64,000 nucleotides of DNA from Levilactobacillus wangkuiensis (GTDB taxonomy: Bacteria; Bacillota; Bacilli; Lactobacillales; Lactobacillaceae). Positions 17,562-26,626 of the stretch are shown one piece after another (the first letter of the stretch is position 1; each line of letters starts with the position of its first letter). Below the pieces are notes generated by a model. That model saw only the letters and a program-made list of their open reading frames with translations. It made no database searches and was not told the origin of the DNA. A program made the position numbers and the translations under genes. The stretch spans positions 207,548-271,547 of the forward strand of contig NZ_BOLM01000002.1 of NCBI RefSeq assembly GCF_016861605.1, written 5' to 3'.

Positions 17562-18190
17562 TTTATAATCCAACCCCTCTTAGTTGTTTGATAAATAAAT
17601 TGACAACCTCAAATTTGATATTGCAATTGTATATTAGAAAACAATTAAAATCAATGGTAAAAGCTAATTTAATTTAAAAAAGTTTCTAGAAACGTTGTTG
17701 TAGCGCGTTTTAAAATAAAAAATTAAAATCTGATGTCACATTTAGAATTGGCTGAACTTTCGTTTTCTGTATACCGTATACAGGAAAACAGCATAAAGTT
17801 ACGATGCTGAATGACTGTTATACCAGCAATGGTGACGATTACATAGAGTTAGTAAACCCTTTTATGAGAGTTCAAGGAGCGCACGCTGACGGGATTCAGT
17901 CGCTGATGGTGCCGCTACCAGTTAACTGGGTTACCCGTCCAAGTCGGTGAATTCTAATATTCATTTTTCTAAAATAATCATTCTAAGTTTTCCGTAAGAG
18001 TGGCCAGCTGAAAAAATTAAGGTGTTTATAACGCAGAGATAGGTTAGAAGCCCTCTCTGAGTCCACACACGACCGTTTATGCCCCGACCCCCGGTAAATT
18101 CCTACATATACAAAAACAGGACTGACACGCCCAGTTAGGGGCTAATCAGTCCTGAAAAATTATCAGTTGTTTAGTTCTTGAAAGATAGAT
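17562..18190. other. AT-rich control region upstream of oppA
   Basis: No gene seen. It holds a perfect 12-bp palindrome GTTTCTAGAAAC (17682-17693), a CTGTATAC-C-GTATACAG operator-like site (17767-17783) and a GACGGG...CCCGTC stem-loop (17888-17939) enclosing further small inverted repeats. These probably regulate the opp operon; no regulator can be named. Confidence 0.5.
17767..17783. promoter_or_regulatory. Operator-like palindrome CTGTATAC-C-GTATACAG
   Basis: Perfect 8-bp arms around a single C, flanked by TTTT and GAAAA. About 200 bp upstream of the oppA start. The shape resembles GntR-type operators, but no such regulator is encoded nearby. Confidence 0.5.
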
Positions 18191-18194
18191 GTTA

Positions 18195-18463
18195 CCGGTG
18201 CCGTCAAAACGGGAAAATGAGATGGTTCCGACCAATGTGAGTGACCAGAGGTGGGCCAAGCTGGCCAGCTGTGTCGATGCTCTTAGCTGAGTGATTTTTC
18301 TCAGCTTAGAGCATGGGACAACCTTTGCGACCGATTTTCAGGCGCAAAGTTGAGGTGGAAGACCGCTCCTCAGGCTGGAACCGGCCCCATAGCAGGCCCG
18401 CTTGAGCCCACCGCCGGGAACGGACGTCACCGACCACCCTCTCATTTTCACTGCCGAAGCGGC
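18195..18463 (+). repeat. CIE copy 9 (class A, covariant P4)
   Basis: Plus-oriented, 14 nt from the stop of the second oppA. P4 reads TTTGCGAC/GCGCAAAG instead of TTTGAGAC/GCTCAAAG, a compensatory double change. Outer arms GGGAAAATGAGATGGTT and ACCCTCTCATTTTCAC pair. Confidence 0.9.
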
Positions 18464-18476
18464 ATCTGCAATCAAC

Positions 18477-20105
18477 TTACTTAGCGATGTAAGCTTTGCT
18501 GAAGTCCCAGTTGGAACTAACTGGGAAGTAAGTGACGCCCTTAACCTTTGACTTGACCAATTGTGGCTTGCCACTCTGGTAAACCGGAATGATCCCCTGG
18601 TCCTTCAACAGAACCTTTTGGGCATCAATCAGATTTTGCCACCGGGCAGCCGGCTTGTTGGCGTTGGTCGTCGTGGCTTCCTTGACCAGCTTGTCGTAAG
18701 TCTTGTTCTTCCATTTCCCGTTGTTGTAGGAATTGTCGGACGTGAACAGCGACAGGTCGGTGATTGGGTCTGGGAAGTCAGCCCCCCAGAGCGTCACCAC
18801 GGCGTCAAATTGGCCACTAGCAGAACGCGCTAACCGCGTCTTGTATGGCAAATTAGAGTTGGTAACCTTGAAGTTAGGCAGCTTCGACCATTGACTTTGG
18901 ACAAATTCGGTCGTGCTCTTGCCTTCGGCGGTATCGTCAGCCATCAGGGTCAGCGAGTAACTCTTACGCCCAGTTTCCTTCAACGCTTCGTTCCACAACT
19001 TCTTAGCCTTGGCCAGGTTGTGTTCGGTAGCAGCGGGAATCGTGCCCTCCGTTGCGAAGTCCTTGCCGTTGCGGATGGCCAGGCCACTCGTGACGATTCC
19101 GGTTGCGACCTTCGAGCCATTGTCGAGCACTTTATTGACAAATTGGTTCCGGTTGATGACTAATGACAAGGCTTGACGCGCCTTCTTGTTCCGCATCATG
19201 GAATCCTTCTTCTCGTTGAGTTCCAGGTAAGCGACCCGGGAACTGTTGCGCGCATGGTATTCCTTGTTGTTCTTGTAGTTCTTTGGTTGTTGACCACTCA
19301 GGTAAATGGCGTCAAGCTTGCCACTCTGGTATTGGCTCAAAGCCGTTTGGGGATCCTTAACAGCACTAAATTTGATATGCTTAAGCTTAACGGACTTGGC
19401 ATTCCAGTACTTCGTGTTCTTGGTCAGCGTCCAGTTGTCTGACGTCCCGGTCCAGTAGCTCAGCTTAAAGGCCCCGTTGTAGACGTTGTCCTGGGCGTTG
19501 GTGCCGTATTTCTTACCGTACTTTTGAACAACTGATTCATTTTGTGGGAAGAACGCGGTTTGCGCGACCAGCGTTGGGAAGTAACTGACGGGATGAACCA
19601 GGGTCACTTGGACCTTGTAATCCCCGACGGCCTTGATGCCCAGCGTGGAAACGGCCTTCTTGCCATTCATGATGGCGTTGGCGTTCTTCACATCAGCGTA
19701 AAGGTAGGCGTATTGGGACCCCGTCTTCGGGTTGACTGTGCGTTGCCAGCCGTAAACGAAATCTTTGGCGGTTACTTTGTCCCCGTTGCTCCAGTTGGAT
19801 TTCCGAAGATTAAACGTGTAGGTCTTGCCGTCCTTGGACTTGCTGTAGCTCTTGGCGACGGCAGGATGCGTGGTACTATTCTTGCCAAACTTCAACAGAC
19901 CCTCACCTGTGTTGTTCAGCGTTTCACCGGAAACGACGTCGGTTGCCAACGAACTGTCCATGGTTGGTAACGCGGAGCTTTCCATCCAGGTCAAGGTTTG
20001 ATCCTTGGCTTGGCTACTGCTGCTAGAAGATGAGCCACACGCGGCTAACGCAATGGTGGTTAGCGCGGCGACCGTCCCTAACTTAATGACTGATTTAACT
20101 CTCAT
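18477..20105 (-). CDS. oppA: Second oligopeptide-binding lipoprotein OppA paralogue
   Basis: 542 residues, aligned end to end with the first OppA: lipobox LAAC at Cys23, the same serine-rich linker, and many identical blocks such as KYWNAK, LSGQQPKNYKN and the C-terminal SNWDFSKAYIAK. The start at 20105 follows an AGAGGGG ribosome binding site; the open frame extends 18 codons further without support. It stands alone, with CIE copies on both sides and no permease of its own. It most likely feeds the same OppBCDF complex with a different peptide range. Confidence 0.94.
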   Translation of the reverse strand: MRVKSVIKLGTVAALTTIALAACGSSSSSSSQAKDQTLTWMESSALPTMDSSLATDVVSGETLNNTGEGLLKFGKNSTTHPAVAKSYSKSKDGKTYTFNLRKSNWSNGDKVTAKDFVYGWQRTVNPKTGSQYAYLYADVKNANAIMNGKKAVSTLGIKAVGDYKVQVTLVHPVSYFPTLVAQTAFFPQNESVVQKYGKKYGTNAQDNVYNGAFKLSYWTGTSDNWTLTKNTKYWNAKSVKLKHIKFSAVKDPQTALSQYQSGKLDAIYLSGQQPKNYKNNKEYHARNSSRVAYLELNEKKDSMMRNKKARQALSLVINRNQFVNKVLDNGSKVATGIVTSGLAIRNGKDFATEGTIPAATEHNLAKAKKLWNEALKETGRKSYSLTLMADDTAEGKSTTEFVQSQWSKLPNFKVTNSNLPYKTRLARSASGQFDAVVTLWGADFPDPITDLSLFTSDNSYNNGKWKNKTYDKLVKEATTTNANKPAARWQNLIDAQKVLLKDQGIIPVYQSGKPQLVKSKVKGVTYFPVSSNWDFSKAYIAK

Positions 20106-20230
20106 AAAATCCGACCCCTCTAAGTTAGTATGCCTAAGCAACTTGTTGATAAAGACCACTATAGATTAAAATAAAATGAGAATCAATACCAAATTCTCAT
20201 TTATGGCAGTTTCTGTGGGTCTTTGTCATC

Positions 20231-20483
20231 GCCTCCAGGCTGGTAAAAAATGGACCTGGTCGCGTCCGTTCCCGCCGGTGAGCTCAAGGATCCCTGCTAT
20301 GGGGCCGGTTCCAGCCTGAAGAACGGGCTTCCACCTCAACTTTGAGCCTGAGAAACGGTCTCAAAGATTGTCCCGTGGACTAGGCTGGCAAAAAACACCA
20401 GCCAAGGCCACCGACACAGCCGGGCACCTTGGCTCGCCTCTGGTCACTTCCACAACCGGCCCATTTTCACCAGCCCTCCGGCT
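20231..20483 (-). repeat. CIE copy 10 (class A)
   Basis: Minus-oriented, upstream of the second oppA. Arms GCCTCCAGGCTGGTAAAAAA and TTTTCACCAGCCCTCCGGC. Faces away from copies 11-13. Confidence 0.88.
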
Positions 20484-20648
20484 AACATCGGCCAACGCAA
20501 CGATGGTTGTGGAGTTGCTTCTCAGAAATGACTTATTTCTATCGGGCTTTAGAATCAGAGGCCAATCAACAGTTTCACCAGTGTCGCCACAAATTGCCGC
20601 AGATTCACATTAAAAAACGATTGGCAACGTTCCCCCTACCACACTTTC

Positions 20649-20700
20649 AATCCAGTGAAAATGTGGTCATGTGTGAATGACCAGAGGCGAGCCACACACT
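20649..20700 (+). repeat. CIE copy 11 (truncated)
   Basis: Only the left part remains (ATCCAGTGAAAATGTGGTCA, then GTGAATGACCAGAGGCGAGCC); the rest is missing. First member of a tandem group with copies 12 and 13. Confidence 0.7.
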
Positions 20701-20740
20701 AGAAAAGCTATCCACAACACACCCAACCACCAGCCAATAC

Positions 20741-20870
20741 CAATCCAGTGAAAATAAGCGGTCAATGTGAGTGACCAGAGGTGGGCCAAGCCGGCCAGCT
20801 GTGTCGGTGTTCTTAGCTAAGAACACGGGGCGACCACCTTTCAGTCTGTAACTCACTCCCGAGAACAGAT
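20741..20870 (+). repeat. CIE copy 12 (class A, degenerate)
   Basis: Left arm, P2 5' strand and a P3 hairpin (GTTCTTAGCTAAGAAC) are recognisable. P4, P5 and the right arm are eroded. Confidence 0.7.
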
Positions 20871-20940
20871 GCCAACCACCTAGGTGATTACCGCGCCCTC
20901 ACACCGGAAAAATTATCAACGACACACCCACCAGCCAATA

Positions 20941-21189
20941 CCAATCCAGTGAAAATACGCGGTCAATGTGAGTGACCAGAGGCGAGCCAAGGTGACCAGC
21001 CGTGTCGATGGTCTTAGCTGAGGTTTCTCACTCAGCTTAGCCCATGGGACAACCTTTGAGACCGCCCTTCGGCTCAAAGTTGAGGTGGAAGCCCGCCCCT
21101 CAGGCTGAAACCGGCCCCATAGCAGGGCACCTTGAGCTCGCCGCCGGGAACGGACAACTAACCGCCACCTGATTTTCACTAGTTTGGGA
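20941..21189 (+). repeat. CIE copy 13 (class A)
   Basis: Essentially complete, about 90 nt before hflX. It shares about 60 bp of left flank (CACCAGCCAATACCAATCCA and on) with copy 12, so the tandem group grew by duplication that included flank. Confidence 0.85.
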
Positions 21190-21278
21190 CAGGTGGAATC
21201 CTAACAACGCTTAATTTTTCGGTGTTTGCAAAGGAACATGTTATACTCAACGTATAGACTTTAAAGGAGGGTGATCTT

Positions 21279-22556
21279 TTGGAAGAAACCCCACGAACAC
21301 CAGTCATCACGATTGGGTTGAACGCTGGTCAAGCCACGTTCGGCTACTCGATGACTGAACTGAAAAACTTGGTAGAGGCCAACAACATGACGGTCGCTGA
21401 AGAAGTTCAGCAGTCATTGCCGAAGCCAAATCCAGGGACTTACTTTGGGACTGGTAAGGTTGAGGAATTAGCGACGATTGTTGCGGACGATGGTGTCGAT
21501 ACCATTGTCGTGAACGATGAGCTGTCCCCTAGCCAAATCCGGAACCTGGAGGCTGGCACCAAGGCCCGCATCATGGACCGGACCGGTTTAATTTTGGAAA
21601 TCTTCGCTAACCGGGCACAATCCCGTGAAGCCAAGCTCCAAGTTCAACTCGCCATGTTGCAATACCAACTCCCTCGTTTGCACACCAGCGCTTCGCAACG
21701 GCTGGACCAACAAACCGGTAGCGGTGGCGGCGGTGGGTTCACCAACCGTGGTGCCGGTGAATCTCAAACTGAAATGAGTCGGCGGACCATTCAACGGTCG
21801 ATCAACCACGTTAACCATGAACTGAAGGAAATCAACCAGGCGGCCGCCACACAACGGCAACAACGGGAACGAAATGAACTCCCTTCCGTTGCGCTGGTCG
21901 GTTACACCAACGCCGGCAAGTCCACGTTGATGAACGCCCTGGTTCGTGAATTTGGTAAGAGCGAAGAAAAACAGGTCTTCGTGAAGAACATGCTGTTCGC
22001 TACGCTGGACACCAGCGTCCGTCAGCTGACCTTCCCCGACCAAAAGAAGATGCTGCTAAGTGACACCGTTGGGTTCGTGAGCCAACTCCCTACCCAATTG
22101 GTCAAGGCCTTCCGTTCCACGTTAGCTGAAGCTGCCAACGCCGACCTATTGATTCAGGTCGTTGACTATGCTGACCCGAACAAGGAATCAATGATGGCCA
22201 CCACGGAACAGACGCTGCAAGACATCGGCGTCACCGACGTGCCGATGATCACCGTCTTCAACAAGGCCGACCTGACGGAAGCCCATTACCCGAACCGCGT
22301 GGGTGATCAACTCATCCTGTCAGCCAAGGACCCAGCGTCCATCGATGCCCTGGTTACGGCCATCAAGGAAAAGGTCTTCCACAACTACGTAACGGCCAAC
22401 TTCCTGGTCCCATTCGCAGACGGTGAAGTCGTTGCCTACATGAACGACCACGCCAACGTTTTGGACACCAACTACGAAGCAGAAGGCACGGCCCTGAAGG
22501 TTGAACTTCAAGAAGCCGACTTCGACCGCTTCAAGAAATACGTCGTCACCGAATAA
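21279..22556 (+). CDS. hflX: GTPase HflX
   Basis: 425 residues. The N-terminal HflX domain has the glycine-rich stretch GSGGGGGFTNRGAGESQTE at about 147-165. The G domain follows: G1 GYTNAGKSTL, G3 DTVGF, G4 NKAD. Known role: a ribosome-associated GTPase that splits or rescues ribosomes under stress. The TTG start has an almost ideal anti-16S match, AAAGGAGGGTGATC, 6 nt upstream. Monocistronic, with its own terminator. Confidence 0.96.
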   Translation: MEETPRTPVITIGLNAGQATFGYSMTELKNLVEANNMTVAEEVQQSLPKPNPGTYFGTGKVEELATIVADDGVDTIVVNDELSPSQIRNLEAGTKARIMDRTGLILEIFANRAQSREAKLQVQLAMLQYQLPRLHTSASQRLDQQTGSGGGGGFTNRGAGESQTEMSRRTIQRSINHVNHELKEINQAAATQRQQRERNELPSVALVGYTNAGKSTLMNALVREFGKSEEKQVFVKNMLFATLDTSVRQLTFPDQKKMLLSDTVGFVSQLPTQLVKAFRSTLAEAANADLLIQVVDYADPNKESMMATTEQTLQDIGVTDVPMITVFNKADLTEAHYPNRVGDQLILSAKDPASIDALVTAIKEKVFHNYVTANFLVPFADGEVVAYMNDHANVLDTNYEAEGTALKVELQEADFDRFKKYVVTE

Positions 22557-22566
22557 TTTACACACC

Positions 22567-22616
22567 AAAGGCATCCCCCGACAAATAGTCAGACGGATGC
22601 CTTTTTGTTTACGATA
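22567..22616 (+). terminator. Terminator of hflX
   Basis: AAAGGCATCC/GGATGCCTTT hairpin with a TTTTT run, 10 nt after the stop. Confidence 0.9.
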
Positions 22617-22620
22617 AATG

Positions 22621-22668
22621 AAAAGAGCTCACCCACGCCAGTTCCAACGAACTGAAGTGAGTGAGCTC
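22621..22668 (-). terminator. Terminator of the amino-acid ABC transporter operon
   Basis: Minus strand: GAGCTCAC/GTGAGCTC with an inner CAGTTC/GAACTG, followed by TTTTC. It lies beyond CIE copy 14, so the operon transcript would contain the complement of that element in its 3' UTR. Confidence 0.75.
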
Positions 22669-22733
22669 AATTTAAACAATTTAAAATCAAAACGAAAACA
22701 ACAACCACCCTGGTAAACGACCAGCGAAGTCCC

Positions 22734-23004
22734 GGGCTAAACCAGTGTCAGCCGCAGGGCTGGGAAAACTGGGCCGGTCGTGGAAGTGACCAGAGGCGAG
22801 CCAAGGTGACCAGCTGTGTCGATGGTCTTAGCTGAGGTTTCTCACTCAGCTTAGAGCATGGGACAACCTTTGAGACCGCTCCTCAGGCTCAAAGTTGAGG
22901 TGGAAGCCCGCCCTTCGGCTGGAACCGACCCCACAGCAGGGCTCCTTGAGCTCGCCGCCGGGAACGGACGCGACCAGGCCCAGTTTTCACCAGCCCGGAG
23001 GCGC
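22734..23004 (+). repeat. CIE copy 14 (class A, model copy)
   Basis: Complete. P1 arms GGCTGGGAAAACTGGGCC and GGCCCAGTTTTCACCAGCC; P2 GGCGAGC and CAAGG with CCTTGAGCTCGCC, closed by CTGTG/CACAG; P3 CTTAGCTGAG/CTCAGCTTAG; P4 CTTTGAG/CTCAAAG; P5 AGCC/GGCT. Ends 29 nt from the stop of the permease gene. Confidence 0.93.
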
Positions 23005-23033
23005 TGCCAAGCACAAAAGTTCAGCCCAGAGGA

Positions 23034-23690
23034 CTAAGCTTGGCGTTTTTCCAGGTAACGGGCCAGGACGGAAAGGCAGTAGCAAACCACAAAGTACATC
23101 AAAGCAATCGCCACGAACATCGGAATGATGTAGTTGGTGTTTTGCCCATAAATAATTTGTGACCGGTACAGCATTTCTGGCAAGAGAATGATGGTTGCCA
23201 GTGACGTATCCTTGACCAGTGAGATGAATTGACTCACGATGGCCGGAATCATTTTGACCATGGCTTGGGGCAAGACAATGTGCCACAGCCCTTGCCAGTA
23301 GGTTAACCCGTTGGCGCGGGCCCCTTCCATCTGGCCGGGGTCGACCGCTTGAATCCCGGAGCGGACAATTTCTGCCAGCATGGTGGATTCAAAGATGGTC
23401 ATGGCGAGAATGGCCGCTGGAATAATTTCTGGTTTGACCCCCAGGTTCGGTAACCCGAAGTAGGTAAAGAACAGAATTAAAATCAACGGTAAATTCCGAA
23501 TGATATCGATGATAAACCCAACGATAGCTGAAAAATACTTAATTTTTACGTAGCGGATGATCCCAAGAATCGAGCCAATAATGAAACTCCCAATGATGGA
23601 CACCACGGAAACCAGAATTGTGATTCCCAGTCCACCAAACAGGTAGCGTAAGTTATCTGGGGAGTAGGCGTCAATAAAGTTTTGTAACAT
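23034..23690 (-). CDS. Amino-acid ABC transporter permease (glutamine type), second subunit
   Basis: 218 residues of the His/Glu/Gln/Arg permease family: an N-terminal span beginning LGITILVSVVSIIGSF, then the EAA motif EGARANGLTYWQGLWHIVLPQA. It forms the membrane pore with the permease at 23707-24345, 16 nt upstream. Last gene of the four-gene operon ATPase, binding protein, permease, permease. Substrate (probably glutamate or glutamine) is inferred from family and order only. Confidence 0.92.
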   Translation of the reverse strand: MLQNFIDAYSPDNLRYLFGGLGITILVSVVSIIGSFIIGSILGIIRYVKIKYFSAIVGFIIDIIRNLPLILILFFTYFGLPNLGVKPEIIPAAILAMTIFESTMLAEIVRSGIQAVDPGQMEGARANGLTYWQGLWHIVLPQAMVKMIPAIVSQFISLVKDTSLATIILLPEMLYRSQIIYGQNTNYIIPMFVAIALMYFVVCYCLSVLARYLEKRQA

Positions 23691-23706
23691 AATTTATTCT
23701 CCTCCC

Positions 23707-24345
23707 CTAAGCTAACCGTTTTTCTAAGTAACGCATGTAGTAACTGATTGGCATCGTGATGACCAGGTAGAGGACCCCGACCGCGGAGTATGCCGCAATG
23801 GTTTCCAGTGAGCTGGACGCGATAACGTTCCCTTGGTACATCAGGTCAAAGCCACCCACGAAGGCTAACGTTGAGGAGTTCTTGACCAGGTTCACGAATT
23901 GGTTACCCAGTGGCGGAATGACATAGCGAAAGGCTTGGGGCAAGATGATGAACCGCATGGCCTGCCAGAAGGATAACCCGTTGGCGCGGGCCCCTTCCAT
24001 TTGGCCAGGATCAACGGACTGAATCCCAGCCCGCACCGTTTCGGCAATGAAGGCGGACGTGTAGAGCGTCAACCCAATCGTCCCGGCGGTAAACCCGTTC
24101 ATCTTGACAACGTACAGCGGAAAGACCACGTAGAAGAACATGGTGATAACCAGCAACGGGATGTTCCGGAAAATTTCGATGTAGACCCGGGCCACGCCGC
24201 GGGCAAACTTACTTGGTGATTCTTCTAGTAAGGCGAAGAGCGTTCCCAGAATCAAACTGAAGATCAAGGCGAGCACACTGCATAGCAACGTCTGCCCTAA
24301 CCCATACAGGAGGGTGCCTCCGTAATTTGCAAAGATATGAATCAT
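23707..24345 (-). CDS. Amino-acid ABC transporter permease (glutamine type), first subunit
   Basis: 212 residues, same family as its downstream neighbour, with EAA loop EGARANGLSFWQAMRFIILPQA. The start overlaps the stop of the binding-protein gene by 4 bp (ATGA type), indicating coupled translation. The two permeases are presumably a heterodimer. Confidence 0.92.
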   Translation of the reverse strand: MIHIFANYGGTLLYGLGQTLLCSVLALIFSLILGTLFALLEESPSKFARGVARVYIEIFRNIPLLVITMFFYVVFPLYVVKMNGFTAGTIGLTLYTSAFIAETVRAGIQSVDPGQMEGARANGLSFWQAMRFIILPQAFRYVIPPLGNQFVNLVKNSSTLAFVGGFDLMYQGNVIASSSLETIAAYSAVGVLYLVITMPISYYMRYLEKRLA

Positions 24346-25178
24346 TCTTTAGCCGCCTCCTTGTAGTCAAAGCCCTTCACGTTGTGGAACCACTTGTGCA
24401 GGAGTTTGTTATAAGTGCCATTGGCCCGTAACTCGGTCAAAGCCTGGTTCGTGGCGTTTCTAAACGGCGTCTGGCCCTTGTCCATGGCGATCCCGTAAGG
24501 TTCGGACACGAACGTTCCCCCGGTAACTTCATAACCCGGGTTTTGAACCGACATCCCGTATAAAATACCGTTATCGGTGGTCAGCGCTTGGCCTTGCCCG
24601 GACTTCAATGCCGTCATGGCTTGCGCGTAGTCGGTCAGTTGTAAGACCTTCGCGTCAGGCGCAACCTTGGCCACGTTTTCCACGGAGTCAGAACCAACGA
24701 CCCCGAGGACCGTGCCCTTTTGCTTGTTTAAATCTTTGACGTTTTTAATGGAACTGCCCTTCTTGACCAGCAAGGATTGCCCGGCAAAGAAGTACGTGTT
24801 AGAAAAGGTGACTTGCTTGCGCCGCTCTGGCGTGTTGGTCATGGTGGCGATAATGGCGTCGATGTTCCCGTTCTTTAGCATGGGCATCCGCGTTGAACTC
24901 GTCACTTGAATGAACTTGGCCTTGGCATCCTTACCCAGCATTTGCTTAGTCAGTGCCGTCGCCAAATCCACTTCGAACCCTTTGATCTTCCCGTCTTTGG
25001 TATCCAGCAACCCGAACAGCCGGGTATCTGCCTTAACTCCCCAAGTAATCGTCTTGGTTTGTTGGTCGGTCTTGTACACGTTCCGCGCGGATAATGGCTT
25101 ACTGCCACACGCACTAACCACGACCGTCAAGGCAACCAGGGAGAACAGCAGGCCCAAACTGCGAATTAATTTTTTCAT
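24342..25178 (-). CDS. Amino-acid-binding lipoprotein of the ABC transporter
   Basis: 278 residues: signal peptide with lipobox VVSAC (Cys24), then a family 3 solute-binding fold with KGFEVDLATALTKQM and TNTPERRKQVTFSNTYFFAG, typical of glutamine/glutamate binding proteins. Anchored outside the membrane, it delivers the amino acid to the two permeases. Confidence 0.93.
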   Translation of the reverse strand: MKKLIRSLGLLFSLVALTVVVSACGSKPLSARNVYKTDQQTKTITWGVKADTRLFGLLDTKDGKIKGFEVDLATALTKQMLGKDAKAKFIQVTSSTRMPMLKNGNIDAIIATMTNTPERRKQVTFSNTYFFAGQSLLVKKGSSIKNVKDLNKQKGTVLGVVGSDSVENVAKVAPDAKVLQLTDYAQAMTALKSGQGQALTTDNGILYGMSVQNPGYEVTGGTFVSEPYGIAMDKGQTPFRNATNQALTELRANGTYNKLLHKWFHNVKGFDYKEAAKE

Positions 25179-25198
25179 AGTGAGCGTTCCTCCCCGTT

Positions 25199-25939
25199 TT
25201 AGTGTGTCAAAATCTTGCTTAAGAATTGACGAGCCCGTTCGTTGGTTGGCTGGCCGTCGAAGAAGGTTTCTTTAGAGTCGTCTTCCAAAATGCGGCCGTC
25301 AGCCATGAAGATCACCCGGTTGGCCACTTCACGCGCGAAGCCCATTTCGTGAGTCACGACTAAGGATGTCATACTGGAGTCACGGGCGATGGTCTTCATA
25401 ACGTTCAGCACGTCGTCGATCATTTCAGGGTCCAAGGCACTGGTTGGTTCGTCAAACAAGAGGCACTTGGGCTTCATGGCTAACGAGCGTGCAATGGCGA
25501 TTCGTTGTTGTTGCCCCCCAGAAAGTTGGGATGGCATCTTAGGTGCTTGGTCGGCTAACCCAACCCGGTCGAGCATTTCCATGGCGACCTTCTTGTTTTC
25601 CTCTTCGCCCCGGTGTAACACGATTCGGGGTGACAACATGATGTTTTCCAGAATCGTCTTGTTGGCGTAGAGATTAAAGTGTTGGAACACCATCCCCACG
25701 TTCTTGCGAATCCGGTTCATATCCGTCTTCGGATTGGCCAAGTCTTGGCCGTTAACGATCAATTGGCCATCGCGAATCTGTTCCAGCCCATTGACGGTCC
25801 GAATCAAAGTTGATTTCCCGGAACCAGAAGGCCCGATTAAAACAACCGTTTCCCCGGCTTCAATCGTTAAATTAATGTTATGCAGCGCGTGAAAATCGCC
25901 GTAGTACTTTTCCACGTTGTGAAATTCGATCATTGACAT
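25199..25939 (-). CDS. glnQ: Amino-acid ABC transporter ATPase (GlnQ type)
   Basis: 246 residues: Walker A GPSGSGKST, signature LSGGQQQR, Walker B CLLFDEPTSALDPE, and the D-loop/H-loop of polar amino-acid importers. The start at 25939 (MSMIEF) is set by a GGAGGG ribosome binding site 7 nt upstream; an in-frame GTG further up overlaps that site. First gene of the operon. Confidence 0.93.
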   Translation of the reverse strand: MSMIEFHNVEKYYGDFHALHNINLTIEAGETVVLIGPSGSGKSTLIRTVNGLEQIRDGQLIVNGQDLANPKTDMNRIRKNVGMVFQHFNLYANKTILENIMLSPRIVLHRGEEENKKVAMEMLDRVGLADQAPKMPSQLSGGQQQRIAIARSLAMKPKCLLFDEPTSALDPEMIDDVLNVMKTIARDSSMTSLVVTHEMGFAREVANRVIFMADGRILEDDSKETFFDGQPTNERARQFLSKILTH

Positions 25940-26230
25940 AAGTATTCCCTCCACTAGTGATTTGGTTGCCGTGCTTGCGGCGGACTAGCGCCTCATCCAA
26001 TCCCTTGAGACCAGATTTTTACAGTGTCTAACGTAAAGTTTAAACCAAAAAATTTACCCGGTCAAAGTAAACCACTCCAGGTTACCCAACCCTACTGACC
26101 GTTTTGGGGTTCAAAGATTAGATGTACCACGGGTCCGGTCTGCTTTCAAAAATATTTCACGCTTGTGATTCCCATGAGGAAGCGGTGAGACCGTTTTCGG
26201 GTGCGGTTCATAACATCCCCTGTCACCTTC
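25940..26230. other. Upstream region of the amino-acid transporter operon
   Basis: About 290 bp without a gene. AT-rich; presumably contains the operon promoter, but no box pair stands out. Confidence 0.4.
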
Positions 26231-26478
26231 CCAGATTGGTGGAAATGAGGGGTGTGCCTTGGTTTTCGTTCCCGACGGTGGGCTCAAGCGGGCCGGCTAT
26301 GGGGTCGGTTCCAGCCTGAGGACCGGGCTTCCACCTCGACTTTGTGCCTGAAATACGGTCACAAAGGTCGTCCCGTGGGCTAAGCTGAGAAAGGACCTCA
26401 GCTAAGACCACCGACACAGCTGGCCCGCTTGGCCCACCTCTGGTCACTGACATGGCTTGATCATTTTCACCAATTGCT
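26231..26478 (-). repeat. CIE copy 15 (class A, covariant P4)
   Basis: Minus-oriented. P4 read on its own strand is CTTTGTGAC/GCACAAAG, a third Watson-Crick version of the same pair (compare copies 9 and 14). Confidence 0.88.
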
Positions 26479-26553
26479 CACCAATCCGGTTACCTTTATC
26501 CTGGTTATCCCCTTTTCGTTACTGCCACGTCTATGTCACTTTGCTCGCAGCAC

Positions 26554-26593
26554 AAAAAAATCAACCTGCCCAGTCCGGGTCGGTTGATTTTTG
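26554..26593 (-). terminator. Bidirectional-looking terminator downstream of the envelope protein operon
   Basis: AAAAATCAACC/GGTTGATTTTT hairpin with A- and T-runs on both sides, 34 nt after the stop of the 322-residue protein. Confidence 0.85.
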
Positions 26594-26626
26594 CTGAGTC
26601 ATTTTCAGTTTTGCCGGTCGCCTAAC

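Noticed and set aside
17682..17693. CodY box upstream of oppA
   Set aside because: GTTTCTAGAAAC has two bases between TTC and GAA, whereas the CodY motif AATTTTCNGAAAATT needs one; left as an unassigned palindrome.
17870..17945. T-box or other known riboswitch upstream of oppA
   Set aside because: GGTGCCGCTACC and GGGTTACCC recall T-box fragments, but the conserved GGGTGGTACCGCG block and the specifier stem are absent.
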